Source: Corylus avellana
Lineage: Eukaryota; Streptophyta; Magnoliopsida; Fagales; Betulaceae
Reading direction: 5' to 3'
Assembly (NCBI RefSeq): GCF_901000735.1
Contig: NC_081541.1
Span: 31,080,060-31,144,059 of the forward strand
DNA length: 64,000 nt
Below, piece by piece: positions 44,974 to 56,371 of this stretch. The notes under the pieces were generated by a model. That model did not search any database. It was given only the letters and a program-made list of their open reading frames with translations, and was not told the DNA's origin. The translations under genes and the position numbers were made by a program. How positions within the stretch are numbered: position 1 is the first letter of the stretch; each line of letters opens with the position of its first letter.

Positions 44974-47416
44974 ATGAGCAAGCCAAAAACAATTGATGCA
45001 TTTTTTAAGAAAAAAGATGCTGATTCAAATTCTAGAATGTCTTCATCGACATCCAATCCTCAAACTTTAGCTCCTGAGCAACACCCTTCTAAGATGCCAA
45101 GAATTGAATCTCAATTAGTTGAGTCAATTGACATTTCTACTCTACAACATGATCACGGGTTACGTCCTCAAATATGAGAATATCTTGTTAATCAACGGGA
45201 TGAAATTAGATGTGCTTATCTTAAAGCCGGTCCGAATAGGTTCATTCCTTCTAGTAGTCTTGGATACCCGTTTTCGGGAATTGAAAAAACCGCTGAAGAT
45301 TTCAATCATCTTGGTATAAGATGTTTGATTGGTTAGAATATTCTGAGGACAAAGATGCTGCTTATTGTTTACCTTGCTTTCTTTTTGCTAAAAAGCCAAC
45401 GGGGCGGTTTGGAGGTAGTGCATTTACTATTGAAGGATTTCGCAATTGGAAGAAAGTTAACGATGGTACGCATTGTTCTTTTTTGGTCCACATGGGAAAT
45501 GGGCCATGTTCACCTCATAATAATGCTGTTAAGTGTTGTGACAATTTGAAGAATCAATCTCAACATATTGATAGGGTGATAGATAAGCAAACTTTGGAAG
45601 AAAAATTGAACAATCGATTGCGATTAAAGACTTCAATCGAATATATTCGTTATTTAGCATATCAAGGATGTCCTTATAGAGGTCATGACGAAGGTCCCGA
45701 TTCTAAAAATAGAGGCAATTTTCTTGAGTTGATAAAACTTATGTCCAGTTTCAACGACGATATTGCTAAGGTTGTTTTAGAAAATGCTCCACAAAATGAA
45801 AAATATACTTCACCTCAAGTCCAAAAAGATATTTTACATGTCTTGGCAAAAAGAGTGCGAGATGCAATTCGTGAAGAAATTGGTGATTCAAAATTTTGCA
45901 TTATTGTTGATGAGGCACGAGATGAGTCTAAGAGAGAACAAATAACTATTGTGTTTGAGATTTGTTAACAAAGATGGTTTTATACAAGAACGCTTCTTTG
46001 ATATTGTCCAAGTTAAAGATGCATCGGCATTGACTTTAAAGGATAAAATATCTGATGTTCTTTCTCAAAATTGTCTTGATATTCAAAGTATTCGTGGACA
46101 AGGGTATGATGGTGCTAGCAATATGCGTGGTGAATGGAAAGGATTGCAAGCATTATTTCTTAATGAATGTTCTTGTGCATATTATGTTCATTGTTTTGCA
46201 CATCGATTACAATTAGCATTAGTTGCTGCATCTCGAGAGGTAACTGTTGTTCATGATTTCTTCTCAAATTTGAATTTCATTATCAATGTGGTTAGTGCTT
46301 CATGTAAACGTCATCGTAATCTGCAAGATGCTCCAGAAGCAGATATCGCATATTTGATAGCCATTGAGGAACTTGAAACTGGAAAAGGAGCTAACCAAAT
46401 TGGCACTTTGAAAAAAGCTGGTGATTCTCGTTGGGGTTCTCATTTTTATTCTATTTGTAGCTTACTAAGGCTGTTTAATCCTGCTTGTTCAGTACTTGAA
46501 AAAATTATAAAAGAAGGATCCACTTACTCTCAACGTGGGGATGCTGAAGCTGCTTATGAAATGATTACATCATTTAGATTCATATTCATTTTACATTTGA
46601 TGAGGGAAATAATGGGTACCACTGATTGTCTTTCTCAACATTTGCAACAAAAATCTCAAGACATCTTGAATGCTATGCAATTAGTTTCTAATACAAGTAC
46701 TCCTCCAAAAATTGAGAAATGAAGATTGGGATAATTTTCTTGAGAAAGTAGTCTCTTTCTCTAAGAAATTTGAAATTGACATTCTAGATTTGTGTGCTCG
46801 TTATGTTAAAGGCCGAGGTCGTCTTTCACTGGATCACATTACGGTGGAACATTATTATCATTTTGATGTATTCAATGCTGCTATAGACTTTCAATTGCAA
46901 GAGCTTGATTGTAGATTTGGTGAAAGGGCAATGGAACTCTTGACACTTAGTTCAACTTTGGATCCAAATGATGCTTATAAATCATTTAATATTGATGATA
47001 TATGTAGTCTTGCAGAGAAGTACTATTCTCTTGATTTTTCTGAGCAGGAAAAAATTATTTTGAGATTTCAGTTGAAGCATTTTGAAGTTGATATGCTTAA
47101 TCATTCGAAACTACAAAAATTGTCTTCCATTGCGGAATTATGTCGAGGATTGATAGAGGCAGGAAAATCAGATACATATTATCTTATTGATAGATTGGTT
47201 CGTCTTGTTTTGAATCTTCCAGTGTCTACAGCAACTACCGAACGAGCATTTTCAGCAATGAAAATTGTTAAAACAAGACTTCGTAACAAAATGGAAGATG
47301 AGTTTCTTAGAGATAGCTTACTTATCTACATTGAAAGAGAAATTGCTAAAAGTTTCGATTCAGATTTGATACTTGATGATTTTGTTTCTCTAAGACCACG
47401 TAGAATGCAATTTTAG
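44974..47416 (+). pseudogene. hAT transposase (TTF-type zinc finger, ZMYM1-like), broken
   Basis: The start MSKPKTIDAFFKKK is typical of this transposase group. Then follow a zinc-finger region (CLPCFLFAKKPTGRFGG, then FRNWKKVNDGTHCSF), a DUF4371-like core (FCIIVDEARDES, RGQGYDGASNMRGEWKG) and the C-terminal hAT dimerisation domain (LPVSTATTERAFSAMKIVKT). The frame is broken by TGA at 45175-45177 where Trp is expected (RPQIWEY in relatives), a frameshift near 45315, an extra T near 45953 and a shift near 46712-46722. The transposase is inactive as read. Confidence 0.88.
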
Positions 47417-47685
47417 GCACTTTGTATTTTGTATTTTCCTTTACTTTTGTACTAGTGCCTATATGGTAACTGATATATGAATTTAGCATATATTTATGAA
47501 GTCAGATAAATATGCTTTTTGTGATATATATATTGTGGTATAATTTCTTTTGATTGTATTTACCATATTATAATAAAAATATAATATATAAAGAGAACAA
47601 AAAAAAAATTATTTTATCAATATATTTTATTATTTTATTGACGCCCCTGGTATACTGAATTCCTAGCTCCGCCGCTGCTTGTATC

Positions 47686-47874
47686 CATTCTTTTAACCAG
47701 TCATTCCCCTTTGTGTTATAAAACTAATTAATCTGTAAGAATGGATGATGGTTTGGTTGAGAGTTGTAACTTATTACTGTTCTTCTGCGGCTTTATATGA
47801 ACAAGAAATTACTGATGTGAATTTTCCATTCACCAATTCCTGCTTTTCATGAGTAGCTGTATAAATATTCATAT
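47686..47874. other. Sequence downstream of the hAT element
   Basis: This is the likely continuation of the kinase 3' flank, up to the gap. No gene is seen. Confidence 0.4.
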
Positions 47875-47974
47875 NNNNNNNNNNNNNNNNNNNNNNNNNN
47901 NNNNNNNNNNNNNNNNNNNNNNNNNNNNNNNNNNNNNNNNNNNNNNNNNNNNNNNNNNNNNNNNNNNNNNNNNN
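47875..47974. other. Assembly gap (100 N)
   Basis: This is the contig boundary between the kinase region and the MSL copy 2 region. Confidence 0.99.
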
Positions 47975-49371
47975 TTATTTGGACCAATAAAATCCTCAAA
48001 GCTAGGCAAGGGAATGAACTATGGACCCCAACTACTCCAAATTGGTAAACCCCATATTCAAGGTTGTTGGAACAAATTGGTTGTACAATTTTAGTCAATG
48101 ATTCACCCAATTAGTTGTTTGAAATGCTAAGTAATTTAGGTCGATAATGTTTATTCAAATTACTAACTTATATATCATCCCTCTTAAAATTGGAGCACCC
48201 TAATTTTGGATAGGTGAGTGACTTGGCTAGGGACAAAAGTTGATAATATATTATTTGAACTCTCTGGAAGACCCGTAGGACAATCCTCCAGTTGGGCCGA
48301 CAAAATTTCCCTACAAAAGTAAATTGCTCAAAATTAGGGAATGAGGGCGGGACGCGGTGCCGCACTTTAAGTTAGTGGGGCTATAGGCCCGCCGTGGTTG
48401 TGTATATGTTTTTGCCTTCTATGGAATCTGCAGGAATGTGTATGGTTTTTCCTTTGTTACACATTGAATAACGTGCACGACTAATTATTGGGTCGCGGAT
48501 GGTTTTAATAGAATTATCACGATCACACAAGTGGAGTTCAGAATATTTAACTTATATTATATGCTTATCGAAATTTGACTTGTCGCTTGAATTCTTCTTC
48601 AATAAGAAAATATCATTGGACATTGAAATAAGTGCTAATTTTGTCTCTAAATTTTTCAATTTAAATTATTTATTTCCTACGTTTTAAATTTGTGACAGAT
48701 TGTAACGGACCCGACATGCAAAGGCGATTAAGATCGTAATTATCCGTAAGGCGCTACTATTGTCCTTTTGATAAATATTTACAACCAAAGACATAACTAT
48801 AAAAATTTTTCTTTTCATTTTATCATGTGAAACCACAAAACTTGCATCTTTTCTTCCTAGTGGTCACGGGTTTAAACCCGCTTGCGGTAGTAGTCCACAA
48901 ACCAAATGCTACTAAGAATAAGCTCTACCAACTTGCATTTTGGTGGGGCTGTGGTGAGAGATTCGCCTTCTCATACAGTAGCTATAACTTAAACCGAACA
49001 TTTGACAACAGGTAAAAACCTCGATAGTCACGCCCAATAGAAAAATTACACTAATCGCCCATTCCCGCATTTTCAATTAGAAACATAACTTCATTGACGT
49101 AACTTAATTATATATTCATAACTTATACATTAACAAAAGGGCACCCATACCCACGTAACATGATTTATAAAGACCAATAGACAATAGTGACTCCCAAAAG
49201 ATGACTAGGGGTCATGTTGTGTATATATATATTCAGCTCACCCATCTCCATATCGACTTTAGCTGTTAAATAAACATTTAACAAATCGACTATAGCTGTT
49301 TAACTATTAGACTAAATAAAGCCAAGAACTTTCTCTAAAAAAAAAACATTGTTGAAACATCCTCTTTATAT
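47975..49371. other. Intergenic sequence
   Basis: No coding region or named repeat was recognised. It is AT-rich with short open frames only. Confidence 0.5.
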
Positions 49372-51058
49372 TAAGATTTGGCCATATTATCAATACCAAT
49401 CATAATTGTTGATGTCCAACTTTCGGCCATAATAGCTTATAGCAGTCAAAGTCACCGAGTCAAAGTACTAGTTGATGTTCAAGTTCCGGCCTTAACCGTT
49501 GATGTTCCAAATCAAGCCATAGTAGCTATTCTTCAGCTAACTGATGTTGAAGATAATATTCACTAACAAGTTGTTCATCTTGTGAGGCATCACAATGATA
49601 AAAATCTATGATTTGATTACAAAAATTTAAGGGATTTGTTTGTTATTAAATAAATAAATAAATAAAATCACCGATAAAACACTATAAATAGAAAAAGAAA
49701 ATCTAGCCTACCAGCTTTAATGTGTGCAGCCACATAATTTCCATGTCTGGCTGTCTCTATTATGAGAGATTCTGTAGTATAAACGTAGCTCCTTTTTTTT
49801 TTTTTTTTTTTTTAGGTAATAATCAAACAAAGCCTTAGTTTTCTTCCCTCACAATTCACAAAGACAGCGATGTTAATCGAACATACACGCTTGTTTTTTT
49901 CTGTTCTGGTCTACCCAAAATGGATCGCAAAGACAGTGATGTGAATCAAACAAACACAACAACGGTTTCTACATTGGTTGACTTTAATGAATAATAATAA
50001 TAATAATAAGAAATAAATAAAACAGTGAACCCCGATACTAATGAACGACACGTAGCAAACTTTTCCGATATATTTGGCATTTATAGCGCCACGATTCCTG
50101 TCACATTCTTGTGGTTGGTTAGATCTAGAAAACGAACGAGGCCTATTTTTAGCCACGTGGCGTCACTCTAGGCAGCTTTATGGTGCAAAACAGTGAAAAC
50201 GTCACTGGCGGGTCAGCTTAGGCTTTTTTATTTATTTTTATTTTTATTTTTATATGGGAGTGGGACACGTGTACTTGCGCCGGAAGCTTTGAGCTCCAAG
50301 TTCCCACAATGCCCTTTGTTGATTCCAGCTGTTCACAGTGATATTTACAAACGCAAATCTTGTGGGAATACAAAGAAACGTGCACAAGAAGACAATGTTT
50401 TAGCCTTTTAGGACATACACATACATGATTGGTTGTTTGAGCGTCAAAATTTCGTTAAAATGGGAAATAATAATAGCCTTGTACCTAAAAGATTTGGAAA
50501 TTAGATTTGAATTAGTGATCTGTATTTTATAAGACGTGATTTACACTTAATTGAGTTATTTCTTAAAAATATTTTGAAAAGTATTTTAATGTAATATAAA
50601 ATATTTTTGTGTTTTGAGTTATTTATTAATATACTGTATGAATTATAATATTTTTCTATTTTATGGAAGAATATGAATATGCTAAATTATTATTCACACT
50701 TATTTATGACACTTCTCAGAAAAAAAAAAAAAAAGAAAAGATCAGTGGTACTATGGTCATTATGTAAACAATCTAGGGCTTTTCTGTTTCGTGGTCTCTG
50801 TCGCAGAAAGACACCCGGACAGACTTTCTCTCTCTCACTTTCACGGTCTGGTTGAATTGAAAATCTTGACATTTTTTTAAATTGCTCTCACTGTACACGC
50901 GTCAACCAAATTTCCCTACAAACCCTAAACAAATCCCGTCCCGGCAATATTTTTCTTAGATTCAAGGCACCAACTTTCCTAACATTCTGACTGAAAAAGT
51001 TTCAGTATGATATAATATTGAGTACCAAATATATTTTATTCGCAGAAACAAATAAATA
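49372..51058 (+). promoter_or_regulatory. Upstream region of MSL copy 2 (duplicated in copy 3)
   Basis: This 1.7-kb region is nearly identical to 54686-56371. It holds two ACGT-core elements: a palindromic GCCACGTGGC at 50152-50161 and ACACGTGT at 50265-50272, both G-box/ABRE types bound by bZIP or bHLH factors. Near the start codon are a (TC)n tract at about 50824-50838 and a poly-A tract at 50721-50735. The transcription start is not determined. Confidence 0.5.
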
Positions 51059-53194
51059 ATGGATTTCTCTCTGAAGAAATCGTTCAGATCAAATGGCTCT
51101 TACAAGCACTTGAGGAAGATCTCCGCTGGTGGAGACACTGACCGTAGCAACGAGCACCTCCCCATTCTGTTCGACCACAAATCCAATGAGCAGCAGTCAA
51201 TGAGGGCCTTTGAACGCTCCGACCGCAGCGAGGTCATTGTCAAGATCGACGACGGAGATTTCTCTGGTAAAAAAGACGCGGTGAACCCCATCAACATGAA
51301 CAACAACAACAACAGTAACAAGATTTGGAGAGAGTCCAGCTACGACTTCTGGAAAGAAGACGACGACGACGACAACAAGAACAACAATGTGAATAATGGG
51401 GGTTTTGATTTCGTGCCACGCGGGCAGGGGGTGGAGGATCCGCCGTCGAAGCTGATTGGTCAGTTTCTGCATAAACAGAGAGCCTCCGGTGAGATGTCTT
51501 TGGACATGGATCTCGAGATGGACGAGCTCCGGAATCTCCCTCCGGTGGCCGAGTCTCCGATGAAGGCCACGACCCAGACGTCCAATGAGTTCAAGGTCTC
51601 GTTCCAGCCCTCCAATGCCGGGTTCGAGTCGGCGACGGACGCGGTTCGACGTCGTTACAAGGAAGCGTCCGTGGACGAAGAAGAGGGACACCGTAATCAA
51701 CAACAACAACGACAATCGTCGCCGCAACAAGCTCAGCAATGCGGTAGGGTAAGTGGGGCTTTGGGCGGTGAGGTGGTGAGGTGCACCTCGAACGGGTCGT
51801 TTCAAAGGAAGTCGAGCTTGTTGAGAGCGAAGACCAGGTCGAGGCTGATGGACCCACCGGACGAGCCGGAGAGGCGGTCGGGCCGGGTTCCCAAGTCGGG
51901 TCAGCTCCGGTCCGGGATGCTGGCCAAGGCCTTGGACGACGACGAGGACGACCCGTTCTGGGACGATGATTTGCCGAACGAATACAAGAAAACCAGTCTC
52001 AGCGCTGTGACTGTGTTGGAATTCGTGAGCTTGATTTTGATCATCGCCGCTTTGGTTTGTTCTCTTTCGATTCCTTACTTGAGGAACAAGAATCTGTGGA
52101 AGCTCAAGCTGTGGAAATGGGAGGTTCTGGTCTTGGTTTTGATCTGTGGGAGATTGGTGTCCGGGTGGGGGATTAGGATCATAGTGTTCTTTATAGAGAG
52201 GAACTTCCTTTTACGCAAAAGGGTTCTCTATTTCGTTTATGGGGTTCGAAAGGCGGTGCGTAATTGTCTGTGGCTGGGGCTTGTTTTGATAGCTTGGCAC
52301 TTTTTGTTTGATAAAAAGGTTGAGAGGGAGACCAAGAGTGATAAGCTTAGGTATGTGACTAAGGTTCTCGTTTGTTTGTTGGTTGGTACCTTGGTTTGGT
52401 TGGTGAAGACCCTTATGGTGAAGGTGTTGGCTTCGTCTTTTCATGTCAGTACTTATTTTGATCGGATCCAGGAGTCTCTGTTTAACCAGTATGTGATAGA
52501 GACGCTTTCTGGGCAGCCATTGATTGAGATGCGGAATGCGGAGGAGGAGGAGATTAAGCTTGCCGATGAGGTGAAGAAGCTGCAGAATGCTGGCGCTACT
52601 ATCCCCCCTGATCTCAAGGCCAGTGCTTTCCCTTCGATGATGAGTGGAAGGGTTATAGGGAGTGGAGGGCTGCAGAAGAGTCCACGAGTGAAGAGTGGAA
52701 AGCTTTCTCGGGCATCGTCCAAGAAGGGGGATGATCAAGGGATCACCATTGATCATCTGCATAGGTTGAATCCCAAGAATGTGTCGGCCTGGAATATGAA
52801 GAGATTGATGAATATTGTTCGGTATGGGACTCTTTCCACTCTGGATGAGCAGATTTTGGATACCACTAATGAGGATGAGACTAATACCCAGATTAGGAGT
52901 GAATGCGAGGCGAAAACTGCAGCCAAGAAGATATTTCTGAATGTCGCTCGGCAAGGTTCCAAGTAATTAGTCCTCAACTTCTTTGACATCTTTCTTTTTA
53001 TTGTGCTTTTGTGTGTGTGTGCCCTTAATTAGTTTGATTGGAACTTCTTATATTGCAATGTTTCATTTCATGCACTTGAACTTATATGGGGTGAATTTCG
53101 TTAGTAATTGTTGTTTCCAGATATGGAAGTCTTTGTGAGTCACTCTGTTATGTCTGTTATGTCTGTATTTGAACTATTTCCTCAAAAGAACATC
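51059..53194 (+). CDS. MSL6: MSL6-like mechanosensitive channel, copy 2, exon 1 only
   Basis: Exon 1 is 51059-52962 (AA|GT donor) and encodes the first 634 and two-thirds codons. It includes the N-terminal soluble domain, the GEMSLDMDLEMDEL motif, the Arg-rich stretch before the membrane, and four predicted helices starting at LSAVTVLEFVSLI. The protein differs from copy 3 at only about three places (one Asn in a poly-Asn run, Asn/Thr at VNPI, Ser/Pro before PQQ). Exons 2-5 are missing: intron 1 is cut at 53195 by a gap and the next contig holds no MSL sequence. It may be a haplotype of copy 3. Confidence 0.9.
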
Positions 53195-53294
53195 NNNNNN
53201 NNNNNNNNNNNNNNNNNNNNNNNNNNNNNNNNNNNNNNNNNNNNNNNNNNNNNNNNNNNNNNNNNNNNNNNNNNNNNNNNNNNNNNNNNNNNNN
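53195..53294. other. Assembly gap (100 N)
   Basis: This gap cuts intron 1 of MSL copy 2. The copy 2/copy 3 similarity stops exactly here. Confidence 0.99.
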
Positions 53295-54585
53295 GGCATT
53301 TTCTTGTAGTGATCATTTGTTGGTTTAGTTGTTCAACAGCGTACTCTGTTGGAAATAATCATTACTAAATTTTCTTTTCGTTAACTACAAAAAGGGGGGG
53401 CGGGGGGAGTGGTTTACGTGTCTATACTAACCCACTTTTGCCAAATCACTAATTAGTGACGTGGTAAAAAGTGCCACGTCAATAAAGACTTTTGTAAACA
53501 ATTTGTAATATGCATTTAAAGACTTTTCAAGTCTTCTTAAGTTCGTTTTATATACTTTTTTTAAAAGCATTAGTTTCTAATAATATATTTCGTTTCTATT
53601 GCACTATATATTTAGTGGAATTCGATGAAGAAGAGACAACCGTTTTCACAATTTGCCCGATGCATATTCATATTCATGCTTGATGCCAATTTGTGATGTG
53701 TGTATGATTGCTTGAATCAGGGTTGCACAATTTCTAGAGTCGTTTGAATACAAGAATTTCAGGCGAAACAAAGAGATAGTTTTGAGCATGAGAGAGATTG
53801 AAGATAAATTTTGCTCTCATGCCTAGCTAGAGTTTCCTATCAATTTCTTTTTCCTATTCTAAAAACAATTTCTTTTATGTTATATATGCAAATGATTATT
53901 GAAAGAAACAATCAACAAAAAATATTTCCATTCTCTATTTTAATTGAAAGTTGTAATTGATGTAATTTTGTTCATATGATTGTAATAAGTTTAACTTTTT
54001 AAGGATAACCAACCTAATCAATGTTTACTTATTTGGATTTTTTTAAAAAAAAAAAAAATTTTTTTTAGGTTAAACTTCTAAGGTCGGTTTTAAATTTGAA
54101 AACTTCTTTTCTTTCCGGGATACGAATCGCAGGTATATTTCAAATTCTAATACTCTATTTGGAATTTGAGAAAATGCAGATAAATATAGAATGTGAATAG
54201 GGTATGCAATTTGATCTTAGTGTTCGTATTTAGCTGCTTACAACATTTCAATTTTTTTTCAAACTATTTCCAATCCTGCTTCTGAAAACGATGAATGTTG
54301 TTATAAAACAATGTATAATTTCTGGTACAAACTTCTTTGATGACTTTGTCCATTAAAACAGACCTAACGAATGAGTTTTTATTTTTTTTGATAACAATTG
54401 TCGCTTCCTATTCTTTCTCCATAACCACGAACCAGTCACTTTTCTACGCTATGTAGTTTTGGCATAAGAAAAAATGTTGTAGAGGAAAATGAAATTTAAT
54501 TGGAATTATTAGTATTTTTCTAATAAGTAAGAAGTTTAAACAAAAAATGCTCAATTTTTCAAACCAAGTATAGAATGATATTTTT
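53295..54585. other. Small contig with CACTA-like ends, no gene
   Basis: The contig opens with TTTTCTTGTAGTG (ending 53312), which matches a CACTA 3' terminus. Near 53376 CTACAAAAAGGGG could be a CACTA-type start with a lost first CA. At 53456-53480 GACGTGG and CCACGTC form a small hairpin. The rest is AT-rich with no recognisable gene. Confidence 0.4.
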
Positions 54586-54685
54586 NNNNNNNNNNNNNNN
54601 NNNNNNNNNNNNNNNNNNNNNNNNNNNNNNNNNNNNNNNNNNNNNNNNNNNNNNNNNNNNNNNNNNNNNNNNNNNNNNNNNNNNN
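54586..54685. other. Assembly gap (100 N)
   Basis: Immediately after this gap the sequence matches 49372 onward, so the copy 3 contig starts inside the duplicated segment. Confidence 0.99.
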
Positions 54686-56371
54686 AAGATTTGGCCATAT
54701 TATCAATACCAATCATAATTGTTGATGTCCAACTTTCGGCCATAATAACTGATAGCTGTCAAAGTCACCGAGTCAAAGTACTAGTCGATGTTCAAGTTCT
54801 GGCCATAATCGTTGATGTTCCAAATCAAGCCATAGTAGCTATTCTTCAGCTAACTGATGTTGAAGATAATATTCACTAACAAGTTGTTCATCTTGTGAGG
54901 CATCACAATGATAAAAATCTATGATTTGATTACGAAAATTTAAGGGATTTGTTTGTTATTAAATAAATAAATAAATAAAATCACCGATAAAACACTATAA
55001 ATAGAAAAAGAAAATCTAGCCTACCAGCTTTAATGTGTGCAGCCACATAATTTCCATGTCTGGCTGTCTCTATTATGAGAGATTCTGTAGTATAAACGTA
55101 GCTCCTTTTTTTTTTTTTTTTTTTTTAGGTAATAATCAAACAAAGCCTTAGTTTTCTTCCCTCACAATTCACAAAGACAGCGATGTTAATCGAACATACA
55201 CGCTTGTTTTTTTCTGTTCTGGTCTACCCAAAATGGATCGCAAAGACAGTGATGTGAATCAAACAAACACAACAACGGTTTCTACATTGGTTGACTTTGA
55301 TGAATAATAATAATAATAAGAAATAAATAAAACAGTGAACCCCGATACTAATGAACGACACGTAGCAAACTTTTCCGATATATTTGGCATTTATAGCGCC
55401 ACGATTCCTGTCACATTCTTGTGGTTGGTTAGATCTAGAAAACGAACGAGGCCTATTTTTAGCCACGTGGCGTCACTCTAGGCAGCTTTATGGTGCAAAA
55501 CAGTGAAAACGTCACTGGCGGGTCAGCTTAGGCTTTTTTATTTATTTTTATTTTTATTTTTATATGGGAGTGGGACACGTGTACTTGCGCCGGAAGCTTT
55601 GAGCTCCAAGTTCCCACAATGCCCTTTGTTGATTCCAGCTGTTCACAGTGATATTTACAAACGCAAATCTTGTGGGAATACAAAGAAACGTGCACAAGAA
55701 GACAATGTTTTAGCCTTTTAGGACATACACATACATGATTGGTTGTTTGAGCGTCAAAATTTCGTTAAAATGGGAAATAATAATAGCCTTGTACCTAAAA
55801 GATTTGGGAACTAGATTTGAATTAGTGATCTGTATTTTATAAGACGTGATTTACACTTAATTGAGTTATTTCTTAAAAATATTTTGAAAAGTATTTTAAT
55901 GTAATATAAAATATTTTTGTGTTTTGAGTTATTTATTAATATACTGTATGAATTATAATATTTTTCTATTTTATGGAAGAATATGAATATGCTAAATTAT
56001 TATTCACACTTATTTATGACACTTCTCAGAAAAAAAAAAAAAAAAAGAAAAGATCAGTGGTACTATGATCATTATGTAAACAATCTAGGGCTTTTCTGTT
56101 TCGTGGTCTCTGTCGCAGAAAGACACCCCGACAGACTTTCTCTCTCTCACTTTCACGGTCTGGTTGAATTGAAAATCTTGACATTTTTTTAAATTGCTCT
56201 CACTGTACACGCGTCAACCAAATTTCCCTACAAACCCTAAACAAATCCCGTCCCGGCAATATTTTTCTTAGATTCAAGGCACCAACTTTCCTAACATTCT
56301 GACTGAAAAAGTTTCAGTATGATATAATTATTGAGTACCAAATATATTTTATTCGCAGAAACAAATAAATA
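54686..56371 (+). promoter_or_regulatory. Upstream region of MSL copy 3
   Basis: This is a near-perfect repeat of 49372-51058. The G-box palindrome GCCACGTGGC is at 55462-55471 and ACACGTGT at 55575-55582, about 0.8-0.9 kb before the ATG. A (TC)n tract lies at about 56138-56148 in the presumed leader. It suggests ABA- or stress-type control, but this is only a motif reading. Confidence 0.5.

Larger units (their letters stand above)
42174..47677 (+). mobile_element. hAT DNA transposon
   Basis: This 5504-bp element has terminal inverted repeats CAGTGGCGGAG and CTCCGCCGCTG (one mismatch) and a perfect 8-bp target duplication CTTGTATC (42166-42173 and 47678-47685), the hAT hallmark. It holds a broken hAT transposase gene (44974-47416), a minisatellite near its 5' end and about 2 kb of non-coding sequence. 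It lies downstream of the kinase gene. Confidence 0.93.

Noticed and set aside
48168..48365. Short ORFs in 47975-49371
   Set aside because: All are under 70 codons with no family signature; treated as chance frames.
50193..50411. 72-residue upstream ORF repeated at 55503-55721
   Set aside because: It sits about 650 bp before the MSL ATG in a nearly identical duplicated promoter, which gives no evidence of selection on the protein; it has no recognisable features.
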